The position numbers and the translations under genes were made by a program. Positions 18,095 to 27,039 of a DNA stretch of 64,000 bases are shown in pieces (position 1 is the first letter of the stretch; every line of letters begins with the position of its first letter). Location: contig NZ_RCCA01000001.1 in the NCBI RefSeq assembly GCF_003663845.1, positions 2,356,001 through 2,420,000 on the forward strand, given 5' to 3'. Source of the stretch: Chryseobacterium sp. 7 (lineage in GTDB: Bacteria; Bacteroidota; Bacteroidia; Flavobacteriales; Weeksellaceae). The notes beneath the pieces are model-generated. The model was given only the letters and a program-made list of their open reading frames with translations, was not told the DNA's origin and did no database searches.

Positions 18095-18535
18095 TTAATC
18101 AATAGACATCGGGCTTAGAAACAGTTCTGTTGAAAAGCTGAAACGCTCTCCTGTTTCTTCCATTTTTGCATTGATGGCAATTCTTACCTTCTTTTTAATT
18201 TCGGTGTGTTCTTTGGTATCGTAACTGTGCTCTACAAACTGGATGTGAGCATCAATCTGCGGGTTGACGATTCTTGGTTCATATTCCTGAATCTGTCTCC
18301 TTAAGCTTTTGATGAAAACGCTTTCCCATATGGCACTTGTCACTCCATTATCGAACTCAAGGTTCCAAACATCATTTCCATAGTTTTCATCATATCTGTT
18401 CTCCCCTTTTTTGGTGGTGATCAGCAGCATAATATTGTGGGCAATACTTTCCCCCATATCGCAGGTATCGATACTTCCGCCTTCGGTCATTAAAGTAGAC
18501 GGTACGAAAGGCATTCTGTAATTTGGTGTATCCAT
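18095..18535 (-). CDS. tssE: GPW/gp25 baseplate protein TssE
   Basis: A 146-residue protein with a gp25-like fold. The segment TTKKGENRYDENYGNDVWNLEF is the characteristic gp25 core, where R and E/D residues followed by GxxxW/L are conserved across phage gp25 and TssE. The following helix, and IVNPQIDAHIQFVEH near residue 95, also agree. It belongs to the T6SS baseplate and contacts the inner sheath. It is the first gene of a two-gene transcript with tssF. A phage or extracellular contractile system origin for the pair is possible, but the TssF partner favours T6SS. Confidence 0.82.
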   Translation of the reverse strand: MDTPNYRMPFVPSTLMTEGGSIDTCDMGESIAHNIMLLITTKKGENRYDENYGNDVWNLEFDNGVTSAIWESVFIKSLRRQIQEYEPRIVNPQIDAHIQFVEHSYDTKEHTEIKKKVRIAINAKMEETGERFSFSTELFLSPMSID

Positions 18536-18640
18536 AACTTTTAGTTTTTACTTCATGGTTCCGTTTATCTAAAAACGGAATACCAAAATACGCATTTTCA
18601 CCAAATAATGAATATAATGTCCTAAATATTATTCAAAAAG

Positions 18641-18670
18641 AAGGGCCTTCAAACTGAATTGAAAGCCCTT
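18641..18670 (-). terminator. Intrinsic terminator of the permease gene
   Basis: AAGGGC...TTCAA pairs with TTGAA...GCCCTT around a short loop, 24 bp past the permease stop. Confidence 0.75.
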
Positions 18671-18694
18671 AATCTGTTATATTTTTATTTTATT

Positions 18695-20113
18695 TTAAGC
18701 ATCTGCCTTTTTTCGGTTGATAAAATAATACACTGGAAGTCCCAGTAATACCAAAATAAAGCCTGGCCATGTATACTGTTGTTTGTAGATTAACAGTAGA
18801 ATACAGAAACAAGTTCCTATTAAAAGGTAAATAAGAGGTGTTACCGGATAAAGCCATGTTTTATAAGGTCTTTCCAGCTCAGGCTGTTTCATTCTTAAAT
18901 AAATTACTCCAAAAACCGTAATCATATAGAACAGAACAATTACGAAAGAGATCATATCCAATAAATTCCCGTACTGCCCGCTCAGACACAAAATGGAAGC
19001 CCAAACTCCCTGCATCCATAAAGCATTTTCAGGAACTTCATTTTTATTGTTTTTCTCCGCCGACTTGAAGAACATTCCGTCTTTTGCCATAGTCTGAAAA
19101 ACTCTTGCTCCCGCCAGAATCAATCCGTTATTACATCCGAAAGTAGAAATCATAACCAATAAAGCAATGATAATCGTTCCTGCACTTCCAAAAATATTCT
19201 GAGAAGCCGCTACCGCTACTCTGTCATTAGCCGCAAAAGCAATTCCGTCTCTGTCTAACGCATTTAAGTATACATAGTTTACCGCTATATAAAGGATCAT
19301 TACGGCAGAAGTCCCGTAAATCATTGATTTTACAACATTTTTTTTAGGGTTTTCAATCTCACCGGAAACAAATGTTACACTTTCCCAGGCCACAGAACTG
19401 AAAACAGAACCTACCATTGCTGCAGCAATTCCGCCTAAAAGTGTCATTCCGCCAATAGGTTCCCACCCTTCTTTTAGGAAGTTACCACTCAAATCTTTTT
19501 TAAGGTTATTAAAAGAATCTGTTCCCCAGCTAAAATTTTCTGCCATATGAGAGAAATTCACCAGTATAAAACCTGCAGCAATTAACCCTAATAATGCAAT
19601 AATTTTAGAACCTGTAAAGATATTCTGAAGGATTTTCCCACTTTCTACACCTCTTGTATTGATATAGGTAAGCAATACGATAACGGCAATCGCCAGAATC
19701 TGTATCCACGTAATTTTAAATTCACCACTCTGGAAAATAGGTGCAGCATCATTAAGGGAAGGGATCAGATATGCGGTAAATTTACCGAAAGCCATTGCTA
19801 CAGCAGCAATCGTTCCGGTTTGTATAACTGTAAATAGCCCCCATCCATAGAGGAACCCCATTCTTTTTCCGAAAATTTCTTTTAAATATGTGTATTGTCC
19901 CCCTGCTTTTGGGAACAGTGCGGACAGCTCACCATAGCTTATAGCAGCGGCTACGGTCATTATTCCTGTGATCACCCACACCACAATAAGCCAGTATCCG
20001 GATCCCAGATTCCTCATCATGTCTGCACTTACAATAAAGATTCCGCTTCCAATCATAGATCCCATCACCAGCATGATGGCATCCCATAGTTTTAATTTTT
20101 TCTGCATAGTCAA
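18695..20113 (-). CDS. APC-family amino acid permease
   Basis: A 472-residue protein with about twelve membrane helices. The first helix contains the APC signature GSMIGSGIFIV, with the glycine-rich unwound segment that holds the substrate carboxyl group. The next loop has ISYGELSALFPKAGGQYTYLKE, also diagnostic. This pattern is closest to the LAT/SteT (serine-threonine exchanger) subgroup of APC transporters. It moves amino acids across the inner membrane by proton symport or exchange; the specific substrate is not visible. It is monocistronic with its own terminator and is divergent from the DUF4920 gene. Confidence 0.9.
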   Translation of the reverse strand: MTMQKKLKLWDAIMLVMGSMIGSGIFIVSADMMRNLGSGYWLIVVWVITGIMTVAAAISYGELSALFPKAGGQYTYLKEIFGKRMGFLYGWGLFTVIQTGTIAAVAMAFGKFTAYLIPSLNDAAPIFQSGEFKITWIQILAIAVIVLLTYINTRGVESGKILQNIFTGSKIIALLGLIAAGFILVNFSHMAENFSWGTDSFNNLKKDLSGNFLKEGWEPIGGMTLLGGIAAAMVGSVFSSVAWESVTFVSGEIENPKKNVVKSMIYGTSAVMILYIAVNYVYLNALDRDGIAFAANDRVAVAASQNIFGSAGTIIIALLVMISTFGCNNGLILAGARVFQTMAKDGMFFKSAEKNNKNEVPENALWMQGVWASILCLSGQYGNLLDMISFVIVLFYMITVFGVIYLRMKQPELERPYKTWLYPVTPLIYLLIGTCFCILLLIYKQQYTWPGFILVLLGLPVYYFINRKKADA

Positions 20114-20249
20114 GTATAGGGGTCAAATATAATCAAATCTGCCTTGTATTTTCAATTTTGTTGAAAATTCATTAAAACACCTGTTTTTTGTCATTTTTTA
20201 TTCCGTTATGATTCAATTTTAATTAGTATTTTTGGAAAAAATATTAAAC

Positions 20250-20747
20250 ATGAAATTTAAAGCAATATTATTAAGTGCAGCTTTAACGGCTTCTTCTTTA
20301 GCATTTGCTCAATCCGGTCCACCGGAAGGAAAAGCTTTGGTAGGTGACACTTACGGAGATCAGGTAACTTCTTCTGCAGAATCCAAAGCGATTACCGTAG
20401 ATAAACTGAATAAGCAGCTTAAAAAAGATAACAAAAAGGTTGAAAATGTATCCGTTAAAGGAAAAGTAACGGATGTCTGCGACAAAAAAGGTTGCTGGCT
20501 TACCATTCAGACGGAAGATAATTCCAAGTTTTTTGTGAAAATGAAAGACTATGCCTTCTTTGTACCTACAGCCTTAAAAGGGAAAAATGTAGTATTGGAA
20601 GGAAATGCTGAAAGAAAAGTAACTTCTGTCAACGAGCAGAAACATTATGCGGAAGATGCTAAAAAACCTCAATCTGAAATTGATGCCATTACACAACCAA
20701 AAGAAGAGATCAGGTTTGTTGCAAACGGAATTAAAGTAGTTAACTAA
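20250..20747 (+). CDS. DUF4920 exported protein
   Basis: A 165-residue protein. Residues 1-21 form a signal peptide (KFKAILLSAAL, ending SLAFA before QSG). The central segment VCDKKGCWLTIQTEDNSKFF, followed by KMKDYAFFVPTALKGKNVVLEG, is the DUF4920 core, with a C-x4-C pair that could bind metal or form a disulfide. The longest frame uses a TTG six codons earlier; I chose the ATG that begins the signal peptide, and the TTTG there is part of a TATTTTTG -7 box. Function is unknown; members occur near copper or heme genes in other genomes, which is not seen here. Confidence 0.85.
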   Translation: MKFKAILLSAALTASSLAFAQSGPPEGKALVGDTYGDQVTSSAESKAITVDKLNKQLKKDNKKVENVSVKGKVTDVCDKKGCWLTIQTEDNSKFFVKMKDYAFFVPTALKGKNVVLEGNAERKVTSVNEQKHYAEDAKKPQSEIDAITQPKEEIRFVANGIKVVN

Positions 20748-20786
20748 TGTTTAATCATTGAATAAATTAATTCTAAAATTAGATTT

Positions 20787-20808
20787 TGGCTAAAGCCCAT
20801 CCCTATTG
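20787..20808. repeat. CTAAAGCC intergenic repeat, third copy
   Basis: TGGCTAAAGCCCATCCCTAT with its flanks matches the units at 14935-14995. It lies in the gap between the convergent DUF4920 and M14 genes. Confidence 0.65.
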
Positions 20809-20839
20809 AATAGAGATTTTAGAAATTACATAAAAATAG

Positions 20840-20867
20840 AATCGGCTGTCCTTCAGGACAGCCGATT
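20840..20867. terminator. Bidirectional terminator between DUF4920 and M14 genes
   Basis: AATCGGCTGTCC and GGACAGCCGATT form a 12-bp perfect stem with a TTCA loop and a T7 run on the plus side. It serves both convergent genes. Confidence 0.9.
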
Positions 20868-20870
20868 TTT

Positions 20871-21980
20871 TTAATCTTCAATTGTAAAATCCACTACAGA
20901 ATCCAATTTCGGGTATTTAGTAGCAGAAATAAATTTCTTTCCGGTGCAGTCTATTTCCTTCCAGCCTTTTCTTTTCTTTACATCTCCAGCTTCCATCACA
21001 AAAGGAATAAATGAAATTTCGCTCTTCCCGTCCTCTTTTATTTCTCTATACTGAACGGCAATATCCAAAATACATTCATGATCCGTGTTCAATCTTACAT
21101 TTCTATAAATTAAGTCATAATGCGTTTCCTGATTTTCTGGAATTTCAAGGTAAGTTTCCCAGCCTGTAATATCAGAGTTCAGTTCACTGATTGCCTTCAA
21201 TGCGTAATAAAGAGCTATCGTATAATATTTTCTTGTTCCTGTTCTGGTATAATCTTCTACAAAATGTCCGCCTTCAAATAAAATCGTTGGCATTCCTGCT
21301 TTAATAAAATTATCTCCAGTAGAAGTCGGATAAAATTCATCAGAATATCTTCCAATCTGATTAGGGATCATTTCCTTTAAATGGTTGTATACACTTCCGA
21401 TAACCGCCATGCATTTTTTCCTGTTTTCAGTCACCGTACGTTCTACGTTTTCAGAAGGTGCCAAAAAAGAAAGTGTAGCAGGATGAATACCATCAGTAGT
21501 AAAGATGGTTCTCTGCTCATGAAGATTTAATGCATAGTCATATTTCTTAGAAGCCGCAGCTTTTTTCAGGAATTTAATCTCCTTGCTGGCTTCGTTATGA
21601 AAATCTCTGTTCAAATCAATATCGGCAGCATTCAGTCGGGTCCATCTTTCAGATCCGTCCGGATTCAGCATGAATATGAAATCGAACTGTATTTTACTGA
21701 ATAAATCCTCTTTCATTTCCGGTGCTTTATCAAGACTTATCAAAAGATCAAGCATAGCATGTGTAGCATTGGATTCATTTCCGTGCATCTGCGACCAGGC
21801 CAATACGTTGATGTTTCCGGTTCCGATGCTTAACTGATAAATAGGTTTATCTAAATAGGATGTTCCGATCTCCTGAATATAATCGCTGAGATTGGTCTGT
21901 AGATAAGAAAATAATTTTTCAGGGGAAATATAGCGATTTGAGAAATCGGGGTTTTGAGAATAGATCTGTTCAAAATTCAT
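20871..21980 (-). CDS. M14-family zinc carboxypeptidase-like protein
   Basis: A 369-residue protein without an obvious signal peptide. The zinc motif HxxE appears as MHGNESNATH around residues 75-84, and the third ligand is probably the His in NLHEQR near residue 152. The catalytic Glu candidate is in the FEGGHF segment near residue 240. The NPDGSERWTRLNAADIDLNRDF stretch is strongly conserved in M14 enzymes. It should hydrolyse C-terminal residues or isopeptide bonds of peptides; the substrate is unknown. It is monocistronic and faces a very long upstream region with TTACAAAT/ACATTTG motifs close to its start. Confidence 0.88.
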   Translation of the reverse strand: MNFEQIYSQNPDFSNRYISPEKLFSYLQTNLSDYIQEIGTSYLDKPIYQLSIGTGNINVLAWSQMHGNESNATHAMLDLLISLDKAPEMKEDLFSKIQFDFIFMLNPDGSERWTRLNAADIDLNRDFHNEASKEIKFLKKAAASKKYDYALNLHEQRTIFTTDGIHPATLSFLAPSENVERTVTENRKKCMAVIGSVYNHLKEMIPNQIGRYSDEFYPTSTGDNFIKAGMPTILFEGGHFVEDYTRTGTRKYYTIALYYALKAISELNSDITGWETYLEIPENQETHYDLIYRNVRLNTDHECILDIAVQYREIKEDGKSEISFIPFVMEAGDVKKRKGWKEIDCTGKKFISATKYPKLDSVVDFTIED

Positions 21981-22948
21981 TTTGGGAATTGTTTACAGGA
22001 ATCAAATTTAGCCATTTTTAGTCAAAAACTTAAATTAACATTTGTAAATATTGGCGAAATTTACAAATTTACATTTGACATTATTTTTAAAATTGTTTAC
22101 AAGGTTTAAATCATGTGATTTTTAAGCTGTAAAGGCAAATTAACACTTGTAATATTATTAAACACTTACGGAAGACAATTTGTCTGTTAGTAAAATTGTG
22201 GATTGCGAATAATTTAATACGTAATATTTAATCTATTAAAAGTCAGATAATTACAAAACTTACCTCAATTGTATTTACAATAGTGCTTTAAGTGTATAAA
22301 AGGATTATTTTTGCCATTTGAGGGCTATTTTACTAAACAATAAAATTGTGGATAACTCTGAAATTTACTACTGTATACATATGTAAAGTGTTTAGAAAAT
22401 TCTATTTTTCCTTTAAAATTTATTTTTGAGGTCAATTTTTGAAGTACTCTAATCCAGAATAAAAATTGTTGTTTAATAAGAATATCATTTCTCTCCAATA
22501 AAGCATAAAATGAGCTTAAAATGCGGTATTTACATTAGTAATTTACCTATGTAACGCTTAAAAAAGTGCCTTCATATGGCTTTTATAAAGGATTTGCATA
22601 GAATTATAGATTCAAAGAGAATTTAATTGGTTTAATATTGTATACTCTACTTTTAAAGAGATTTAAGGGACAAAATAAATACCCAAAATGTATGAATTTA
22701 CATTTTTAAACTCATATTTAAGGTAAATAATGTTCTAAAATTATAGTTAAAAGGATTTATCATAGGATCTGCAATAGATAAGTCTTTTATTTAAATACAA
22801 TTGTAATTATTATATAACATATTGATTATAAAATAATTATATATATGTTACAAATGTATACAAAGAATATTTTCATTTATTTACATTTGTATTTTGCATT
22901 TGTAAATTATAAGAGTTACATTTGTAAAATAATTAAAGGCTTATTTTT
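21981..22948. promoter_or_regulatory. 968-bp gene-free AT-rich region with repeated TTACATTTGTAA-like motifs
   Basis: No credible ORF is present on either strand. About ten sites resemble TTACATTTGTAA or its inverse, at about 22037-22048, 22060-22078, 22142-22152, 22268-22281, 22690-22706, 22793-22808, 22847-22862, 22880-22894, 22897-22907 and 22915-22929. One is the perfect palindrome TACAATTGTA (22796-22805). They cluster at the two ends, next to the M14 gene and the HTH gene. An exact 13-mer TAAAATTGTGGAT occurs twice, 150 bp apart (22191 and 22341), the second overlapping a perfect DnaA box (22347-22355). Together they suggest binding sites for a DNA-binding protein, probably the adjacent regulator. 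Confidence 0.5.
22893..22924 (+). promoter_or_regulatory. Promoter of the HTH regulator gene
   Basis: TTTG (22893-22896) and TACATTTG (22917-22924) are 20 nt apart, a full match to the Bacteroidetes consensus. The -7 box is embedded in one of the TTACATTTGTAA-like motifs, and two more copies overlap the spacer and the upstream edge, so a factor bound there would block transcription. Confidence 0.7.
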
Positions 22949-23485
22949 ATGAGTTTAAATGAAAGAATTTCCAAAATTATAGAGTATTCTAATCTTACTC
23001 CTTCTGAGTTTGCTGATGAGATAGATGTACAACGTTCCTCTATTTCCCATATTACTTCCGGAAGAAACAAACCGTCTCTTGAGTTTATCATAAAAATAAA
23101 ATCCCGCTTTCCTGAGCTTCTGTGGGACTGGCTTGTTACGGGTGAAGGTGAGATGCTGAAATCTCAGCTGCCAGAAACAGAAATTAGCGAAGAATATTCC
23201 GAAGAAGAGAAAATAAAAACAACTCCACTACCCGATCTTTTTACGATGATGAATAATGATGATGAATTCGGGAGTGATGAAACGGAAATAGAAGTTCCAA
23301 AATCAAGTTCTGGAGAATCGTTTATACCGACCCAAGATAAAGCTCCGGAAAAAATATCGGATTCTCAGCGATTAGAAAATTCAAGCGATCAAATATTAGG
23401 ACAACTATTTGGAAATCAACAAAGTAAAATAAAACGTATTGTTTTGTTCTACGAAAACGGAAAATTCGAAAGTTTTGAACCGTAA
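22949..23485 (+). CDS. XRE-type helix-turn-helix regulator with acidic tail
   Basis: A 178-residue protein. Residues 5-60 form an XRE/Cro-C1 helix-turn-helix (LNERISKIIEYSNLTPSEFADE, then VQRSSISHITSGRNKPSLEFI). The middle (75-150) is acidic, Ser/Glu/Asp-rich and low in complexity, probably disordered. The last 20 residues (KIKRIVLFYENGKFE) form a conserved basic-hydrophobic strand that may dimerise. It is alone, with no phage or toxin-antitoxin genes beside it, and has a promoter overlapped by candidate operators, so autoregulation is likely. Target genes are not known; the divergent M14 peptidase is one candidate. Confidence 0.8.
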   Translation: MSLNERISKIIEYSNLTPSEFADEIDVQRSSISHITSGRNKPSLEFIIKIKSRFPELLWDWLVTGEGEMLKSQLPETEISEEYSEEEKIKTTPLPDLFTMMNNDDEFGSDETEIEVPKSSSGESFIPTQDKAPEKISDSQRLENSSDQILGQLFGNQQSKIKRIVLFYENGKFESFEP

Positions 23486-23488
23486 AAA

Positions 23489-23515
23489 AACCTGATCAAA
23501 AAAAATGATCAGGTT
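23489..23515 (+). terminator. Hairpin after the HTH gene
   Basis: AACCTGATCA and TGATCAGGTT pair (10 bp) around a 7-nt A loop, 3 bp past the stop. The plus side lacks a T-run; the A-run on the left gives one in the opposite direction. Confidence 0.6.
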
Positions 23516-23893
23516 AAAAAATATTTGAAGAAGAAAACTAAAGCTATTGCTTTATTTGTTTTTGAAAAGTGATAGGAAATCAGGATGATGAAATTTTCTT
23601 TTTACGGCATCATCTGTTCACAATATGTTTTATAGTTTCGGTTATTTATAAAGAAGTAAATATTGTTCTTTGCAGGATAAAAATCCTGTTATAAGTTGTA
23701 TTATAATAATTAATAGAATATTTTCATTCATTGTTTTTTTATGGCTCTATCAAATATAAATATTTAAAAACAAATTGGCAATAAAAATAGAATTATTTTA
23801 ACATATAATTAATGTAAATAAAATTTATATTGATTTTTAGTAATTATAGTTAATAATGAAAACCCATATATTTCATGAATTAACCCTCATAAA
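23516..23893. other. Gene-free AT-rich stretch
   Basis: About 380 bp between the HTH hairpin and the proline dehydrogenase terminator. I see no ORF, no clear promoter pair and no structured RNA; it is mostly A/T. Confidence 0.6.
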
Positions 23894-23895
23894 AA

Positions 23896-23917
23896 AGGCC
23901 CGCAAATCTGCGAGCCT
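23896..23917 (-). terminator. Intrinsic terminator of the proline dehydrogenase gene
   Basis: AGGC-CGCA pairs with TGCG-GCCT across two single-base mismatches or bulges and a short loop, followed on the minus strand by TTTTTT. It lies 22 bp past the stop. Confidence 0.75.
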
Positions 23918-23939
23918 GATTGGTATATAAAGAACAATA

Positions 23940-25109
23940 TTATTGTTTCTTTCTTCTTTCCAGTTCATTTTTAATCAATCCCAGTTCTCTTCCGGTTTGT
24001 CCGGCTACAGAGGTATTTTCCTGGGCTCTTCTTGTTAGATATGGTACTACATCTTTTACAGGTCCATATGGAAGATATTTAGCCACATTATAGCCCTTAT
24101 CAGACAAATAGAACGTGATATTATCACTCATTCCGTAAAGCTGCCCAAAATACACGTGCGGATTATCATTTTCCAGAGATTTTGCCTGCATTTTATCCAT
24201 AATCAGCTCCGAAGAGATCTCGTTATGGGTTCCGAAGAACGCAGAAACTTTATCCAGGTGATTCATCACAAAATCAATTCCGGCATTATAGTTTTTATCT
24301 GAAGCCTCTTTATTAGGCTGAATAGGATCTGCATAACCTTTTTCTGCTGCTCTGGCTCTTTCTTTTTCCATATAAGCACCACGCACGATCTTGTATCCAA
24401 TAAAGTAGTTCTTCTCCCTTGCTCTCTGAAGATGAGCTTCCATATATTCCAGCCTTCCGGTTCTGTACATCTGAATGGTATTCCAAACGATAGGTTTTTC
24501 CTGGTTATACTTCTCCATCATCTCTTCGCAAAGGTGGTCTGCGGCATCCTGCATCCAGGTCTCTTCAGCATCTACCATTACTTTTTTATCATTTTCGTGA
24601 CAAAGACTGCATACTTCATCAAATCTTTTCACAACTCTTTCCCATTCCTCTTTCTGGCTGGTAGTAAGTTCTGCTCCTTTTCCAACTGCTTCATAAAGAT
24701 CAATTCTTCCGAAAGCCGTAGGTTTAAACACAATAAAAGGAATTGCCGGATTTCCCACTGAGAATCTTACAATATCTTTAATTTCTTTGCAGACAGCATC
24801 AAAAGTTGCTTCATCTTCTTTCCCTTCAATAGAGTAATCGAAGATACTTCCAACTCCTCTTTTGAACAGCTGTTTCACCACTTTCATACTTTCTTCACGG
24901 GTTTCGCCACCACAAAACTGTGCAAATAAGGTATTTTTTACAATTCCGGTAACGAAAGGAAAATTGTTGTGTACTGTAAAATTAAGGACAGATGTTCCAA
25001 GGCTGGTAAGAGCAGGCTGTTCAATCATTTTAAACATCCAGTAAGCCTTTTTCAATTGTGCATCAGACTTGTCTGCAAATGCAACTTTAGTATCGTTAAA
25101 AATGGGCAT
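23940..25109 (-). CDS. Proline dehydrogenase (monofunctional, FAD-linked)
   Basis: A 389-residue beta/alpha-barrel enzyme of the PRODH family. The segment FIGYKIVRGAYMEKERARA carries the conserved RGAYxExE/xR motif, and FFGTHNE and the C-terminal YLTRRAQENT (Arg pair binding the proline carboxylate) are also diagnostic. It oxidises proline to pyrroline-5-carboxylate, passing electrons to the quinone pool. It lacks the P5C dehydrogenase domain of PutA; that enzyme must be encoded elsewhere. Length is typical for Bacteroidetes forms. Monocistronic with its own terminator. Confidence 0.92.
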   Translation of the reverse strand: MPIFNDTKVAFADKSDAQLKKAYWMFKMIEQPALTSLGTSVLNFTVHNNFPFVTGIVKNTLFAQFCGGETREESMKVVKQLFKRGVGSIFDYSIEGKEDEATFDAVCKEIKDIVRFSVGNPAIPFIVFKPTAFGRIDLYEAVGKGAELTTSQKEEWERVVKRFDEVCSLCHENDKKVMVDAEETWMQDAADHLCEEMMEKYNQEKPIVWNTIQMYRTGRLEYMEAHLQRAREKNYFIGYKIVRGAYMEKERARAAEKGYADPIQPNKEASDKNYNAGIDFVMNHLDKVSAFFGTHNEISSELIMDKMQAKSLENDNPHVYFGQLYGMSDNITFYLSDKGYNVAKYLPYGPVKDVVPYLTRRAQENTSVAGQTGRELGLIKNELERRKKQ

Positions 25110-25172
25110 TCCTATTTATTAAATTTATTTTCGCAAAGGTACTAATAACCTCAGTTTATTTAAAGAAATTTT

Positions 25173-26102
25173 TTATAATTTATGCTCTATTCCGTTTAAA
25201 AGCATGGCAATAATTCCTACAAAAACCCAAAATCGTAAAATATTTAACGTAAAGAAGTTAGCCCTTCTGGAAGCATTAATAAGGAGATAGATACACAAGA
25301 TCATAACAAAAAGCCCTCCGGCAAAATAATACGCCATGAATCCTGTAACTCCTGTTTTGGTGATGATCTTCATAGAAACCGCCATAGTGATCATCAATAA
25401 AACGGTCAGAATTATTTTGGTATTTCTGCTTTTAAAATAATTGGGAATAGTAGTATATCCAAATGTTTTATCTACACTTTTGGTAAGGGTATCTTTCACA
25501 ATATCAATGCACAGTAAGATAAGAAAAAGGAAAACAGCCATCAGAAAGACTTTTTTGGAAAAGGTTTCATAATATACCATCATTCCAAAGAAAGGATATA
25601 AGGTAAGGCTGACAAAGGTAAGGTTGTTTAAGATCAGAATTCGGCTCAGTTTATGGCTGTAAAACCACATAAAGAACTGATATACCACAAAGAAAACAAA
25701 CACATTATGGGAAATTGCCCACGCCACTCCTAAAGAAATAGCACTAAGTGTGAGGTAAGCGTATAGAAAGTATTTCTGCTTGATGAAGCTCTGTACCCTC
25801 GTTCTGAAAGGCTTCACAATATGATCTTTTTCCAGATCATAGAACTGGTTAATAATTCCTCCAGCAAGTATGGTAAGAACGGTACAGAAAATAATACCGT
25901 GTACTTTGAAATCAAAGACGAATTTTTGAAAGGATTCATCCTGGTTGAACAGGAAAAAAGTAGAAACATAAAGGGCAAACGTCAATAATGCAGCTACAAA
26001 AAAACGTGCTCCGAGGAGAAAGCCCAGGAATTGTGAAAATCTGTAAAATAAAGATTTTGATACATAGTTTTTAGATTGGAAAGTTTCTTTTTCAGAATTC
26101 AT
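25173..26102 (-). CDS. UbiA-family prenyltransferase-like protein
   Basis: A 309-residue membrane protein with about eight to nine helices. The first Asp motif appears as NQFYDLEKDHIVKPFRTR near residue 85 (NxxxDxxxD form), typical of UbiA superfamily enzymes that join a polyprenyl chain to an acceptor. The second Asp motif is represented by DIVKDTLTKSVD near residue 200. In Bacteroidetes, proteins of this type are often named geranylgeranylglycerol-phosphate geranylgeranyltransferases, but the acceptor has not been established from sequence. It starts 10 bp after the mevalonate-type kinase, so the two form an isoprenoid operon. Confidence 0.8.
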   Translation of the reverse strand: MNSEKETFQSKNYVSKSLFYRFSQFLGFLLGARFFVAALLTFALYVSTFFLFNQDESFQKFVFDFKVHGIIFCTVLTILAGGIINQFYDLEKDHIVKPFRTRVQSFIKQKYFLYAYLTLSAISLGVAWAISHNVFVFFVVYQFFMWFYSHKLSRILILNNLTFVSLTLYPFFGMMVYYETFSKKVFLMAVFLFLILLCIDIVKDTLTKSVDKTFGYTTIPNYFKSRNTKIILTVLLMITMAVSMKIITKTGVTGFMAYYFAGGLFVMILCIYLLINASRRANFFTLNILRFWVFVGIIAMLLNGIEHKL

Positions 26103-26112
26103 TCCAATCTGT

Positions 26113-27039
26113 TTAAAATCTGTAAATCACTTCTTTTTGGAAGCCTTCAAGCATTTTTTCTGCTTTTGCATAATCTTTGGTAAATCCTAAGATATAGCCG
26201 CCTCCACCGCTGCCGCAGAGTTTCAGATAATAGGCATTGGAATCCAGACCTTTTTTCCAGATATTAAAGATACTTTCAGGAATCATTGGACGGAAATGTT
26301 CATAGGCCCAGTGAGACAGTTTTTTCAGGTTTCTGAAGAAAGGATTCATGTCTTTTTTAAGGAAAGATTCAATACATGCGTTGTTATAACGGATGAATTC
26401 TTCTTTCAGGGTTTTACGGAAACCTTCTGTCTTCATTTTTTCAAAGAAAATCTGAATCATAGGGCCTGTTTCTCCCGTTATTCCCGAATCGATCAGGAAA
26501 ATAGCTCCTTTTCCTTCTTCTCCTTCCGGAATATTTACCCGGTCTAAATTTTCTTTATTTTCGATAAGAATCGGCAGGTTCATATAACAGATCAACGGAT
26601 CCATTCCAGAACTTTTTCCATGGAAATAGCTTTCCATTTCTCCAAAAACAGCTTTTAATTTTTTAAGATTATCTTTTGAAATGTTCTCCGGATTAAGCTT
26701 ACTGATTGAATATTTTTCAAAAATAGCCGCTACCAAAGCTCCTGAACTTCCCACTCCATATCCCTGAGGAATATTAGAATCAAAGAAAAGTCCGTTTGAG
26801 ATATCGTTTTTAAAGCTCTCAATATCCAACTTAAAATCGTCAGAAAGATCAAGCTTTGAAAGAAAATCAGAGTATTTCTGCAGGTGTCTGTTGGAATTAA
26901 GTTCAAAATCAGAACCCAGATCTGAAAACTTTAAAGTTCCTTTATAGAAACTGTAAGGTACTACAAGTCCCTGGGAATCTTCAATCATTCCATATTCTCC
27001 GAACAGAATTATTTTTGCATAAAATAAAGGGTTGGTCAT
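26113..27039 (-). CDS. GHMP kinase, mevalonate kinase-like
   Basis: A 308-residue protein starting MTNPLFYAKIILFGEYG; the ILFGEY motif is the N-terminal GHMP signature. The phosphate-binding loop PQGYGVGSSGALVAA lies near residues 95-110, and KLCGSGGGGYILGF near 280 is the third GHMP motif. The order and the family point to mevalonate kinase, the first phosphorylation of the mevalonate route to isoprenoids. Phosphomevalonate kinase is an alternative. The longest frame adds 18 residues; I used the ATG that places the signature at the N-terminus. It precedes the UbiA-like gene. Confidence 0.82.
   Translation of the reverse strand: MTNPLFYAKIILFGEYGMIEDSQGLVVPYSFYKGTLKFSDLGSDFELNSNRHLQKYSDFLSKLDLSDDFKLDIESFKNDISNGLFFDSNIPQGYGVGSSGALVAAIFEKYSISKLNPENISKDNLKKLKAVFGEMESYFHGKSSGMDPLICYMNLPILIENKENLDRVNIPEGEEGKGAIFLIDSGITGETGPMIQIFFEKMKTEGFRKTLKEEFIRYNNACIESFLKKDMNPFFRNLKKLSHWAYEHFRPMIPESIFNIWKKGLDSNAYYLKLCGSGGGGYILGFTKDYAKAEKMLEGFQKEVIYRF

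Noticed and set aside
16187..18535. Prophage or tailocin remnant as source of the gp25-like gene
   Set aside because: No phage structural, lysis or integrase gene is nearby, and the partner protein has TssF features.
21981..22948. Chromosomal replication origin (AT-rich, one perfect DnaA box)
   Set aside because: Only one perfect box is present, no dnaA or other origin gene is near, and gene direction does not switch around it.
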